From Theobroma cacao (Eukaryota > Streptophyta > Magnoliopsida > Malvales > Malvaceae): a stretch of 64,000 nucleotides of DNA. Location: positions 540,354-604,353 of the forward strand of contig NC_030856.1 in NCBI RefSeq assembly GCF_000208745.1, given 5' to 3'. The translations under genes were made by a program, and so were the position numbers. The notes under the pieces were generated by a model that was not told the origin of the DNA, ran no database searches, and worked only from the letters and a program-made list of their open reading frames with translations. Shown one piece after another: positions 1 to 13,763 of this stretch; the first letter of the stretch is position 1; each line of letters begins with the position of its first letter.

Positions 1-14
1 TTCTTGAAGGAGAC

Positions 15-1742
15 ATGACAACTGCTGCTAGACCCACATGGGTACCTGCCAAAGGTGGGAATGAACAAGGTGGTACTCGGATTTTTGGCCCATCTCAGAA
101 GTACTCTTCGAGGGACCTTGCTTCCCATACTTCACTAAAGCCTAGGTGAGTCTTTTGTGACTTCTTAATAATGTATGTATAGGTGAACCATGTGCATAAG
201 TTTTAGGGTATTAAGGCATGTTTTCGGTAATGTTGTTACCTTTGGTTGTCTGCTCAATTTAATGTATAATGTGTTTTAGGGTATTGAAGCATGTTTTTGG
301 TTATGTTGTTACCTTTGGTTTGCTGCTCAATTTAATGCACAATGTATTTTAGGGTATTAAAGCATGTTTTCGGTTATGTTGTTACCTTTGGTTTTCTGCT
401 CAATTTAATGTATAATGTATGGAGACAGGAAGTGATGATTCTGACTCGAAAATAAATCTGGTTTGTTCATTGAAGATGTATTGTTATTTTGGTGTGGTTC
501 TTATTGCACCTTTACGATGTTGAACTAATGTGTCTACAAGACTTGATTTTGGATTATATGCGAGTTTATTAATCTGTTTGTTTTGGATATGTGAAATGCA
601 GAAAGGATGGGCAGGACACTCAGGATGAGTTGCAGAAGAGAAACCTCCGTGATGAGCTTGAAGAGCGTGAACGAAGGCACTTCTCATCAAAGGACAAGTC
701 CTATGGTAATAAAATGATACTAGCTGTTGTTCATATATTGCATGAATTCTTTTATTCTATTACTATGGTTGATGTAAAATTTCAATACTTCTATTCCTAA
801 TTTGCGAGTATATTGTTGCAGATGACAGAGATCGTAGGAAGGGTAGCCATCTTCTTTTGGAAGGTGAATTGCCAACTTGACAATTCCATTATCAAGTTAA
901 TTAGCTCTCGAAGCACTTTACTAACCAGATAAGTCACTTGTAGGGGCAAAGAGGGAGGCTGAGGACCGAATTGTTCCACGCAGTGTTGATGCTGATGATT
1001 CTGATGTGGAAGTCGAAAGTGACAATGAAAGGTTCTATTCCTTGCCTTTATCCCTGCTTTTAATGCTGGCACAATTAATTACATTGATGGTTGAATTCTT
1101 GAAATTTTGTGGGTGGTTTAGAAGGCTGTTCTAACATATGGTACATAATTGTGTTAGTGATGATGACGATGATGACGAGGATGATGAAGAAGCTCTGTTG
1201 GCTGAGCTTGAACGAATAAAGAAAGAGAAGGCAGAGGAGAAACTCCGTAAGGTAAACACTATATCATCCAATGATATATCATCTCATTTGCTGTATTATT
1301 CTAGAGCTTCTGACTGTTAGATAACTTCTTGTGGATTCTATAGCTGTAGAATGTATTGTTTAAGTCATTTCATTAGTAACGATAGATATGCCTCATGCTC
1401 ATGCAGGAAAAACTAGAGCAAGAAGAACAGCTAAAAGCCAAGGAAGCTGAGCTTCTTCGAGGAAATCCACTGCTCAATAATCCAACATCTTTTGGTGTAA
1501 AAAGAAGGTGAGTGAGTGGCTTGAAAGATCATACTTCCTGCAAGTGTTATTTAAGTTAACCCTGGCATTCTAAACGAGCTAAATTCTTCCCTAATTTGAT
1601 TGTTTTTATGTGGTCCAGGTGGGACGATGATGTGGTTTTTAAGAACCAGGCCCGTGGTGAAACCAAGACCCAAAAGCGCTTCATCAATGACACCGTAAGG
1701 AATGACTTCCACAGGAAATTCCTGCAGAGATATATGAAGTAA
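15..1742 (+). CDS. CWC15: CWC15/Cwf15 spliceosome-associated protein
   Basis: Component of the PRP19/CDC5-associated (NTC) part of the spliceosome in the nucleus. I join seven exons: 15-145, 602-705, 822-863, 944-1031, 1158-1251, 1407-1508 and 1619-1742, about 228 residues, the usual family length. The N-terminus [15 protein letters not shown] and the C-terminal stretch [14 protein letters not shown] ending in KFLQRYMK are family hallmarks. The middle has an acidic run ([12 protein letters not shown]) followed by a Lys/Glu-rich coiled coil. All introns are GT-AG. One oddity: by my count exon 6 ends in six A's (1499-1504) where the family sequence (VKRRWDDD) needs five, so the last join is one base out of frame. 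This may be my count, a sequence error or a real lesion. Identity is sure, the exon 6 end less so. Confidence 0.9.
199..418. repeat. 73-bp tandem repeat in CWC15 intron 1, three units
   Basis: Three consecutive units of about 73 bp begin near 199, 272 and 345. Each reads TTTTAGGGTATT, then a TGTTACCTTTGG core, then CTGCTCAATTTAATG. Units differ by a few substitutions. The array lies wholly inside the first intron, so it should not affect the protein. Each unit has an intronic TTTTAG that resembles a splice acceptor. Confidence 0.85.
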
Positions 1743-2330
1743 TTCACTTGAATGCCCAAGCAATTAGGGAATTAAGTGAAACTTTTCATAGTTTGTAAAA
1801 TGTGATGTTCAGTGTCAAACATATATCTCCAATGGTTTGCTGTTTGCCATATAGTAATGGATATGGCACTGATAAATGTATTTCTTGAATTGGTTAAGAC
1901 TTTTCAATGACTGCCTTTACTTTTCATAGACTTTCCTCTTTGGTGTTTCTTTCATTGTACAAAGTGGAATTCAAAGAATGAAAATTAGGAAAGAATTAGA
2001 AATACTCTCAACTCAAACATTGGCCTCACAGGTTCTTACATTGTTAAATACAGGAAAAATGTACAGTTCTTTGTGAACAAACTGCTACACACAAAGCAGA
2101 ATACATAACAAATACCATCTGTTCCCTGAGAGAAGATGACCAATGTGGCAATGTCCTAGTCCAATCTGAATAAGAATTATTATAAATAAATAAAAATTGA
2201 ATAAACGCAAGCCTGAAGGTTGAAGCATTGTTGAACTGGCAAAAGAATTGTCCATGGAACAACTGTTTCTGTTAATATACATAAGCTTCTCCACATGGAA
2301 ACAAACCAGTGGAAGGAGACGGCATTGTTT
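1743..2330. other. Convergent 3' UTRs of CWC15 and the TMEM245-like gene
   Basis: No coding region is visible. The two flanking genes converge here, so the stretch must hold both 3' untranslated regions and polyadenylation sites. The sequence is AT-rich without obvious repeats. Confidence 0.5.
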
Positions 2331-4606
<2,276 letters not shown>

Positions 4607-5887
4607 TTCCGGGACAGTTTTGTACACAGAAAAGATCGGGTCTTTCCAGAAGAGAGAGACAGACAGACAGATAAAAGCAGGCTCCTTTAGAAAGAGAAAG
4701 ACAAGGACGATGACCAATCAGGAACTGACACTGAAGCAACGATTAGATAGAACAAGATTTATTCTGTTAATGGATGGCAAGAGAAGAGAGAGAAATACAA
4801 TGACAGAGAGAGAGAGAGCAGCTGGCAGTTTTATTTTACGGTGTCAGTGACTTTTTTGACTACAACTATATTTAGGTTCCATGAATGATTGGAAGGGCTT
4901 TGTGGGGATTGTATCAATGTATATGTATGTACCAAAATGCAAAAGTTCATAGGTCTTTTTTATGTCATGTAATGGCCTTCATGACCTGTATTTGCATTGC
5001 ATGTGTCCCACACTTCTGCCATAACTTTCCTTCTTATCTCCTTTGTTAGAAGAAAAGTGGGTTATTATTTTCTTAATCAGGAAGTTCCATATAGCAGAAG
5101 GAAAAGTGGGTTATCATTTTCTTAATCAAAACATGTTGCATGTTTGTAGATTCTTTCATCACAAGTATACAGTCAACAGGGATGTATGTACAGAGATATG
5201 TGAAAATTCTTTAACCAAAGATAGTAATTTTATCCAATTTTCTTTTACAGAAAACTGATGAAGCAGGATGGCTGTAAATGACAGATACTTGTTCACTTTT
5301 TAAGCCAAAGAAAGTAGAGTTAAAGTAGTCAGGGAGGGGAATCTAATCAACCAGCATGCATTTGAGATCAGTAGGAGAGGAAAGTGCAATTTTAGTGGAG
5401 AACAGGCGTGCTAGGAAATCATAGGATTGTCGTTTTCCGGTTTGTACTGATATCTTCCTTGTTCCCCGCATTTCAGTCTGGTCTAGCACTTTTAGAGGTG
5501 AGGTCATCCTTCAATGGATATTTTTATAATGGTTTCTGCTGGGTCACTAGAATCAATGTCAGCCATCAGATAACATGGAATGCAATGTGGCAGACATCCA
5601 AAACACCTATGGCCCACAACTATTGGTGTTTAAGTTCATATGCATGAAACTTTTTCTACAGTTAAACTTATTTTTAACTGACAAGAAATCCCTTAATCAA
5701 AGGCCCAAGGATTCCAAGTGAAAAGTTACTGACAGGATTACTTTTAGAATCCTTGTTAATCCTTAACTACAAGTTCCTGCATTCCTTTTCTTTTGTTGAA
5801 CGAAAAGCTAGGAATGCAAAAGATTACAGCAAGCGGTTACTCAAAGGCCCCTCAAACATCTCCATTGTCAGCAATTGTGGAATCTGC
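4607..5887. other. Intergenic spacer: TMEM245-like promoter side and ABCG26 3' flank
   Basis: No gene is supported. The right-hand ORF-like stretches have no family features. A short imperfect direct repeat (GAAAAGTGGGTTAT, then TTTTCTTAATCA) occurs at about 5053-5080 and 5101-5128, spaced 48 bp. The left end (4607-4850) should contain the promoter and leader of the minus-strand TMEM245-like gene; GA repeats at 4650-4665 and 4805-4818 are typical of plant 5' leaders. Confidence 0.5.
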
Positions 5888-8730
5888 TCAAAGATGACAC
5901 CCATTTATTCTCTTGTGCAGGCAAAAGTAAGCACACAGGCGGTAGCCGAGTGCCATGGCAAGTAAAACCCATACTTCTTGCAAGCCACCATCAAGGTTAA
6001 CTGTGTCAAATGAAGGTGAATTCTGCAGAGTCTTGCAGCCACCTTTGCTTTGACATTCATATAACTGATCTCCAGAGTATTGCACTTTCAACAGAAGCCT
6101 AAAGCCATAGTACATAAAGGATAAGTACTTCATCCACTGCATAAATTTTGGTATGTGCTGCAAACAAAACAACATTCTATATATCTTAGTCATCTTATCA
6201 CAGCTGCAATTTTTTGTTTTTCAATGAAGACTTGAAAGCAAATTATAATAGCAGTCTTGTGGTACCTGAACGTAGTAACCTCCTGTGAGGAGAAACAACA
6301 TCAATATTAAAGAGGCAATCATCCCAGCCCTTTTAATACTCAAAACTGCAGCTCCGAATAGCTCTCCTGCCCCCTAATTTTTTGATTTGGGTAATGAAGA
6401 TTTCATTAGTTTAGTAAGACTACAAGAAGAACTTTCTACTTCTAATAAAAGCCTAATATCTGGGAGTGCTCGACTTACTTGGCTTATAACAGCTATCAAC
6501 AAGATGGTAAACAATGTCAGGAAGAAGCAAGGGACGGTTCTCTTAAAGCCAGCCATGAAGTACAAAATCAACATGAAAAATGTAGGATAGAAAACATGTG
6601 CCACCATGTCACAAAGAGTGCTGCATGCATAGTATACACTTAATCTGTACATGTCTGCTTTCCTTTCTTTCACCAAATAGACCTTTTCGAAAGGAAAAAC
6701 ATATACTGCTCCAAATAGTGATGAAGATGTCCAGAAAATGCAGATGTAGAACAGCAGACCAACCTGAAATAAAGAGTGGGGATAAAGCAATTTATACATA
6801 TTGCCTGAATAATGTAATAGGATTAATGATTTAATATACTGAGGAGATGGAATGTTACTTGATCCCTCAGCTGAGCCTCGGTTGCAGCACTGGATTTCCA
6901 CCAAAGAAGGCCTAGCAAGACTGCAACTCCTACTGATTGTACTAGTCTTAGCTTATCAAAGTAATCCCTCCGCCTCTCTCGAAAGGTTCTCTTAGATATT
7001 ATCATGAACTGTTCCCACCAAGTCATTGTCCAGTCTTTCTTAACTTGAACAGCGAGTCTAAGATGCTCTGGTGCCTTGGTACATTGATGACTCTCTTCCT
7101 TTTCTTTTGGCTCCAAAAGAGTTTTGTATTTGAGTTGAAGATACTAATATAATGTAAAGACAAAACAATGTTTGAGTTGGAGAAAATGAAACAAAGAAAG
7201 AGATCAAACAAGTAACTAAATTGTTAGAGTCTAAAAGCAATTATACTTTGATTACAGCCCCGTCAGAATCAGCAGTTCCTTGAGATGCCACTAAATCTTC
7301 AGGGAGAGTTATGTCATTCACTTGGCCAGTTGCTAAATCGAGCAAGAACTCCGCTGGATTCATTGCTATTTCGGGGATGAATCTCAAAGATGAAAAATAC
7401 TCCATGGACTCTCTTGCCTTCCCACAGTAAACAGGGTAGCCTTCTGATATCAACAGAAGTTTGTCAAACATGTGAAACATTCTGCTGGATGGCTGGTGAA
7501 TTGTTGTGATAACAGTTCTCCCTGCCTGTAGACCATAAAGCACAATCTCGACTCATTTTTTTTTATGGGAACGTGTAGTATTTTGTAGATATTTTGGTCA
7601 AATGATGGATTATACATGCACCAACTTGGGATACCTTTGCAACTCCTTGAAGAATTTGAATAAGTTTATTGGCTGAGGTGGAATCAAGACCTGAGGTTGG
7701 TTCATCAAGCAGCAACAATGAAGGATCAACAAGAATTTCATAGCCAATACTAGTTCTTTTTCTTTCTCCTCCTGATATTCCCTTGACCAATCCTCCCCCA
7801 ATTCTTGTGTGACGACATCTGTAGTTCATGCAACAGATCAATTAGAATGCGGTAAGTCATAATCTTCCATCTGAAAGCTCTCCAGATTACTCCTATGTGG
7901 TACATATACCTTTCAAGACCTAGCTCCTTCATAATCATCTCTACTTTTGCATACTTCTGTTGCAGGCTCATGTCACTAGGAAGTCTCAGGAATGCAGAAA
8001 AAACTAAGGTTTCTTCCACTGTTAGTTGAGGGAGCAATATGTCATCCTGCGTCACAAATCCAATCCTGCGAAAGAAGGAACACTTTGAAATCCATTGAAT
8101 GACAGAAAATAAAAGCTTCTGTTAAAATTGGCTAACCTTCGCTTAAGAGCCGGATTGTAAGGAATGTCATTGTATGTTATACTTCCTTTAACATTATCTG
8201 TCAATCTTCCTCCTATTATCTTTAACAAGGTTGTTTTGCCACTACCTGAAGGACCCATCAGAGCAAGGACTTCACCAGGGCCAGTGCTGCCAGTTATACC
8301 CTTCAGGATCTCCTTGTATTTATCTTGCTCCAAGTTCAGCTGCGAGGCTACCTTTGACACTACTGCCTTCACTGGGTTGATGCAGGCTGCTTGCCCATTT
8401 GTAACCTTATACTCCACATCTTCAAACTTCATTGTGAATATAAGACAAACAAGATCATGAAAACTGTTGTTTACAACAAACAAAAGAAAAGAAAGAAGAT
8501 CAACTAAAAAACCTGATTACTACCTTCAGAAAGATTGGGAGTGGGTGATCTTTATTAGCATACACAGCGTAGTCCTCTATGTCGATCCCTGAGTACCTGT
8601 TTCTAAGGTAAGCCTGAGACATGAACTCTATGTTATGACCAAAACCATTGCTTCCTGCAATCTGCATAGACCCCATTGTTGGAGGTGACAATGGCATGTC
8701 CTGAATTTCACCCTCTTTTCCAGTTTCCAT
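5888..8730 (-). CDS. ABCG26: ABC transporter G family half-transporter, ABCG26 type
   Basis: Half-size ABCG (WBC) exporter. The Arabidopsis counterpart works in the plasma membrane of tapetal cells and exports sporopollenin precursors for the pollen wall. Nine exons (minus): 8524-8730, 8137-8426, 7910-8065, 7635-7818, 7247-7525, 6859-7143, 6479-6763, 6266-6373 and 5888-6157, giving 687 residues, close to the family length. The N-terminal nucleotide-binding domain has Walker [10 protein letters not shown] (about residue 127), the signature ISGGERKR (about 234), Walker B LLLLDEP and the H-loop TTIHQPS. The C-terminal membrane domain carries [32 protein letters not shown] and the end RINGCHL. 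The N-terminal [22 protein letters not shown] is diagnostic of this clade. A second in-frame ATG at 8742 would add four residues. Likely anther-specific (knowledge of the family). Confidence 0.93.
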
Positions 8731-8890
8731 GTTTAAAGACAATTCCCTAGAATCTTAGTTATAGCTTGTGTATATATGTTGGGGGTGGTAAGTCAAGTGA
8801 ATCAACTGTGATGAACCAAATGCTTGCCTATATATTGAGGAAGAGTGTTGGCTGGTAAGCCACATGCTTTCCATTCCATGCCTGGCCTTG
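8731..8890 (-). promoter_or_regulatory. ABCG26 leader and core promoter, also preserved in a fossil copy
   Basis: Read on the minus strand, a TATA-like ATATATAGG lies near 8826-8836, about 100 bases upstream of the ATG. It is flanked by CAAGGCCAGGCATGGAATGG, TTACCAGCCA and GCAAGCATTTGGTT. The same string of blocks recurs in the same order at 51727-51815, next to a copy of the coding start. Transcription start is inferred from the TATA position only. Confidence 0.55.
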
Positions 8891-9180
8891 TTTTATCTAC
8901 CATAGCCAGCAGAACATGCCAAGAATATGAATTGCTTTATGTCTTTTTTCTTTTTTTTTACTTATTTATTTATTCAACCAAGATTGCAACTTTACAGGAA
9001 GTAACATGTTGCAAATACTATGTTAACAGTTACCCAGAGTTGTAACCGAGTCAAACCAAACGACGACGTTTCTGCTTCCTCCGTCAAAACGACAGAGTAT
9101 GGGTTTTCTTGAGATGCCATTTGCCCTCCTTTCTCTTTCTAAAAAAAGGGGGGTCAAGCTTTTCTCCTTTTCCAACAGCA

Positions 9181-12092
9181 ATGGAAGGGTCTCAAGAAAT
9201 TACGCTCGACTCTTTGGGGCGCTTCGGGGTTTCGATCCCAGAAAACGTTTCGTCGTTTAACGACTTAACTCCGACGACGCTGATTTCCATCTGTTGCCAA
9301 TCACTTAACCTCCTCGGAAACATCAAAGACGAATATGGAAACGACATGTCGTTTCCCAGTTCAGTTGAAGATTCTGTCTCAATGGATGACAAGTTCGGGA
9401 TCTGTTCGGACATCTCATTGGCTTTTAAGAATCTGGGTTATGTTGGTGACATTAACTATTCCAAGGTAGTGTACTTCTTATAACTTCAAAAAGATTACAT
9501 TTTTTCTTTTTTTTATTTATGTGAAATTTGGAGCTGAATTTAAGATTGGGTTGGTTTATTTTTGTTAATTTTAAGGTGAAGTTATAAAATTTTCGATCTT
9601 ACAGTTTGAATTTCTTGTTGGTTTTGATGGCTTTAGCTGAAAGATGTTAACTTTATAGCTGAATTGATTTGTGAATCTGAATTATGCCCTGAAAAGGGAA
9701 ACTTTCTTTAGCTTAATCCAGATTTATAGCTTTAATTCACATTAGGAGTGAAGTAATATTTGTTTTCTCAGGTGGTATTCAGATCGTTAATATCTCACAG
9801 TAGTATAACTTAAAGCTCATAGTTGTGGAGAAACTGTGTTGTTTAACCTTTCTGCATCTTCTTTATTTTCTTTTGATTCTGGTTGTTGCTATACTTATTG
9901 TTCTGAAATTATGCTTAGAACAAATTATATGTGTTGCTTACGGCAGTTCTTGTATCCATCAGAGGAGGACTCGTATATGTTGGTAAGGTTTTTGGTGGAG
10001 AGGTTTTCGGGTTCATCTGAAGCTGTCAAGTTTTCTGCCAAAGGGAATGTTGGTATGAGACAGAATAACTTTGAGAAAATTTCAGAGTACTTTGCTCAGG
10101 AGCCCAATAATGAAGAAGTAGATCTAAATCTTCAAAAAGTTGAAGCCATCTTGAAAGATCTTAGAGTAGATGAATTGTTGGAATCATCCAGCCTCAAGAC
10201 AGATGATGCACCTGTAGCTGTCAATGACCCCCTTAGGGTGCATGATATGCCACAGACTGAGTTATTTAGTGAGTCAACTGCAGAAGTTGTGGAATCAAGA
10301 AGTGGTGCATCTGAAAATGAAGAAACTGCAGATCAGAAAGACGATGAACATGTTTCAACTTCTCACAAAGAGTCCAAGGTGCATTTGTTTGACTAATCTA
10401 AATTTTAAGTACATATTGGCTTCAATTAGGTGCTGCATCCCTATAGTTTATAACATCAGCAGTAAAGCAGGTCTTAAATTTGGATATGGAAGCCACAAAA
10501 TAATTTACAAGTGTATTATACATTAACTTTTATTTAGAAAGATAGGTCTTAACAGGATTAAAAACAAGAAAATATTTATTGTTCTGTGTATGCGTGTATC
10601 TGATATCCATTGTTTAACCAGATACAATATGAAGCAGAAAACTTGCTATCTCAAGAAAAGGTGCTGAAGGAGGAACTAGGTGCAAGTGCTTTACAAGTGC
10701 AGCATCTTGAGGAAGAATTTGGATTGTGGAAGGCAGCCGCAGATATGGCATTTGATGAAAGCCATCCTATGGAGTTTTTCCTGGAGCAGCTTAACAAGCA
10801 AGTTGATGCCAAAAAGCATAATATTGGGGAATTGGAGTCCCAGTGGTATAATAACATCATTCACAATAATCTTTTTGTGCTTTTCATGGTCTCCCTTTTC
10901 ATTATGCATGGAAATTGATGCAAGTTAGTACTAAGAAAGATTCCCAAATATTCAATCACAAGAAGAGTCCAATATTGCAACAGAATACTAGCAGCGGTGT
11001 CAACTTGGCTTCTTTTTTCCTCTGCAGGGATACTTTCCGGAACCCTCTTGAACAGAAAAAGAGAAGTTTGGAGGAATGTCTATACGCAAACAATCCAGGG
11101 GCTCAAGAGAAACTCCAAAAGTTGAGAGACATTGAGCTGGATATGCAGTTTACCTTATCTGAAATTAGGAAAAGGTAGGTTATTGGAACCAAAGTATAGT
11201 ATCTGTATATATTTGAACTTTGTTGTCGTTCCCAAGAATAAAAAACAAATCTCGAGGATAATTTTATCATTGCTTTTGTCTGCAAGATGAAACAGTGTAA
11301 TCTTTGTCATTTCCAGCTGTAGGGTCTACCACCTTCTAAGAAATCTCCTCTTCTACTGGAATCCTATGCATATCTTGTAATCAAACTGGAGCTATTTGAT
11401 GATGTCTCTAATTTTATTACAGACTTGATAGTTTGCAGTAAAAATGTTACAAGAGAAATGAGCTAGGTTTTGCCGCCCAAATGTTTACTCACTGTCATAT
11501 GATTCAGCTTTTACACAATCCATAACTTAGTCTGCCTTGTCTTATAGTTTATATCTTGTTGATTCTATAGGGAGGAGGAACACTTAGAACTTTCAGCAGA
11601 CCTCAGGAAGCAGCCCAAAGTGGCATCTAGGAGATCCTATACTGAGAGGATAAAGGAGATCACAAAGAACAGTGGCAAACTAGACACTGACATAGAACGC
11701 ATCTTAAGAGAAACTAGGGAGCTTCAGTTAGAAAGCAATTCCCTTCAGGAACGCCTTCATCGCACCTATGCCGTTGTCGATGAAATTGTCTTCAGGTATG
11801 AACTGACTGCTATTGCAGCTCTTATCTTACTCTCCTTTCCCATCATTGCAGCCTTACCAAAGGTGATATAGTAAATGAAAGTGAAACTATATGCTGTTTT
11901 ATCCTTAAAAGGTTAATGTTTATATGCAGGGAAGCAAAGAAAAACCCTGTTGGGCGACAGGCTTATAGGCTGCTCACTAGCATACATGAAAGCTTTGAGC
12001 AAATCTCTGAGAAAATTCTCTCCACTGATAGAATTCGAAGAGAAATGGCTGACCATGAAAAGAAACTAGCAGCCATGGCTTCCCGAAGCTAA
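9181..12092 (+). CDS. CCDC22: CCDC22-like coiled-coil protein (DUF812), C-terminally shortened
   Basis: Homologue of CCDC22, a subunit of the CCC/Commander complex that works in endosomal recycling in animals; its plant role is little known. Six exons: 9181-9465, 9947-10378, 10622-10845, 11028-11174, 11571-11795 and 11930-12092, 491 residues. Residues 1-140 form the calponin-homology-like N-terminal domain (FLYPSEEDSYMLVRFLVERF). An acidic linker follows, then coiled coils from about 240 to the end, with the family motif WDTFRNPLEQKKRSLEE and the block RRSYTERIKEI. Odd: reading ends at TAA 12090-12092 after MASRS, yet coding-like sequence continues (NVDKVQADLDAIVKENEYL) for about 20 more codons. 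A decayed copy at 17.2-17.8 kb has TTA (Leu) at that position, so the stop looks derived. Confidence 0.88.
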
Positions 12093-13763
12093 AATGTAGA
12101 CAAGGTACAAGCTGATCTTGATGCCATTGTGAAGGAAAATGAGTACCTGGGGCAGTAACTTTATGACAATTGAACCTATTTCTCGACACTAGAATCCATT
12201 CTTTTTACTGAAGGTGTATATTGTCTTTACTTGGTTGTAACTATACTTGAGTTTTGGAATTCAGACACAGAAAGTTGTAATCATCATAAAATTTGAACAA
12301 CAAAATTGCAACTGTGGCCATTATTGTACCCTTTGTTTGTCTTCTTTAGTTTTGTACTAAATTCTAATATATTTGTTAAACAAATTGGAATCGAAAAACA
12401 GTGAGGCCACCGGCCTGGTTGAAACTGTATCATATTCCTCATGCACATTTAAATTATTGGTAATTTTAGCCCATTTTTCAATGGAAGAGCTGTTTGATCG
12501 AGATTAAGGAGTGCCATTTGCAACATTCATTCAAAGGGTATTGATTTCTGTTGGTCTAGCTTGTCCTAGAGTTGTTCCTTGTGGAAAGTGTCTTGGAAAC
12601 AATTCTTTCTGCAGAATTCACATCAATCTACTATTGGTATTTTAAGACATTCAATAACATTTCAAGCTTAGTTAACCAAATCATATACTAATGAACATGA
12701 ACAATAGTGTCAAAATCCAGTTCACATCAGTTTTTCTGCATGTTTTCCGAATTTATGGAATCAGAGATGCGTACAAGTTTGGGATGCGTATATTTGCAGC
12801 ATGGATGTTGCACCAGGTAGGCCTTGCCTTGGTTGTTGAATGAAAGAGTGGGGACAGACAGAAACCTTACCTTTACCTTCCATTGTTGAAACATCAATTT
12901 TATTCAATTGGATTCTTGAAATGGAAGCATATCACTTTCATTCAACATCTGTTTGTTATTGGCCATCCACCAATTACCAGTCCATTAAATACCATGTCAT
13001 CCAGGGGTACGATACTAAATAGTGGGCAAAGCCTAAAAGGCAAAAGCCCCACAATTTCCATCATCCTCTGGCCTCTTCCAGGCCATTTCGCTCTCTGTTA
13101 AAGGATCAACTACCACCCATGAATATGCATCTGGAGTAGTTAAAAGAAACAAGGTTTTTAACAATGAATGAATCCAACCCATGAAAGTTCTGAGCTTGCA
13201 ATTTACACAAGCAATGTGGCATCAAAACCAATAGAGTTGCCTCCATATCCTGGACAGCTACACCATGGGATTGTTATTGGCTCATTTCCAGAGAGTACTT
13301 AACGGTACTAGATGCACATAGATTGACTGTTTCTTGTCTAAAAACAAATTTAATAAATGATGTTTCCTTAACTTCTCCGGAAACCCATATCAGATCATGA
13401 AAAATGAAACATGTATGTACCATCATTGGGGTCTTTTTCAGTAAGACATTCTGACATGTGGCAAGATGGTATCATTCTATTGTTAGGTGCGTGCTCATAG
13501 CGATATCTCATCTTATAATTCAAATTTCAATTATCAGTAACTAACTTTAGTAGGACACTTGTCCATGTCAATATAAACTCTTTGTTGTATAGTTCAAAAA
13601 AAGCTTCATTTATCTTCCTCTGATTTATTATACAAAACACAGTTTTTGGTTTTTCCACCTTCATCTGATTCTGTGTTTTGGTAATGGGGTTCGTGTGTTA
13701 GATATCATTGTTAATCCATTTTGATAATATGTGAACCAAAACAGTTGCAGTTTCTGTGTTGGC
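12093..13763. other. CCDC22 lost C-terminal tail, 3' flank and intergenic spacer
   Basis: Bases 12093-12160 still encode the former C-terminal tail of the CCDC22-like protein but lie behind a stop codon. Beyond that I see no supported gene; short ORFs near 12840-13100 lack family features. The part next to 13764 should hold the promoter and leader of the nucleotide-sugar transporter. Confidence 0.5.
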
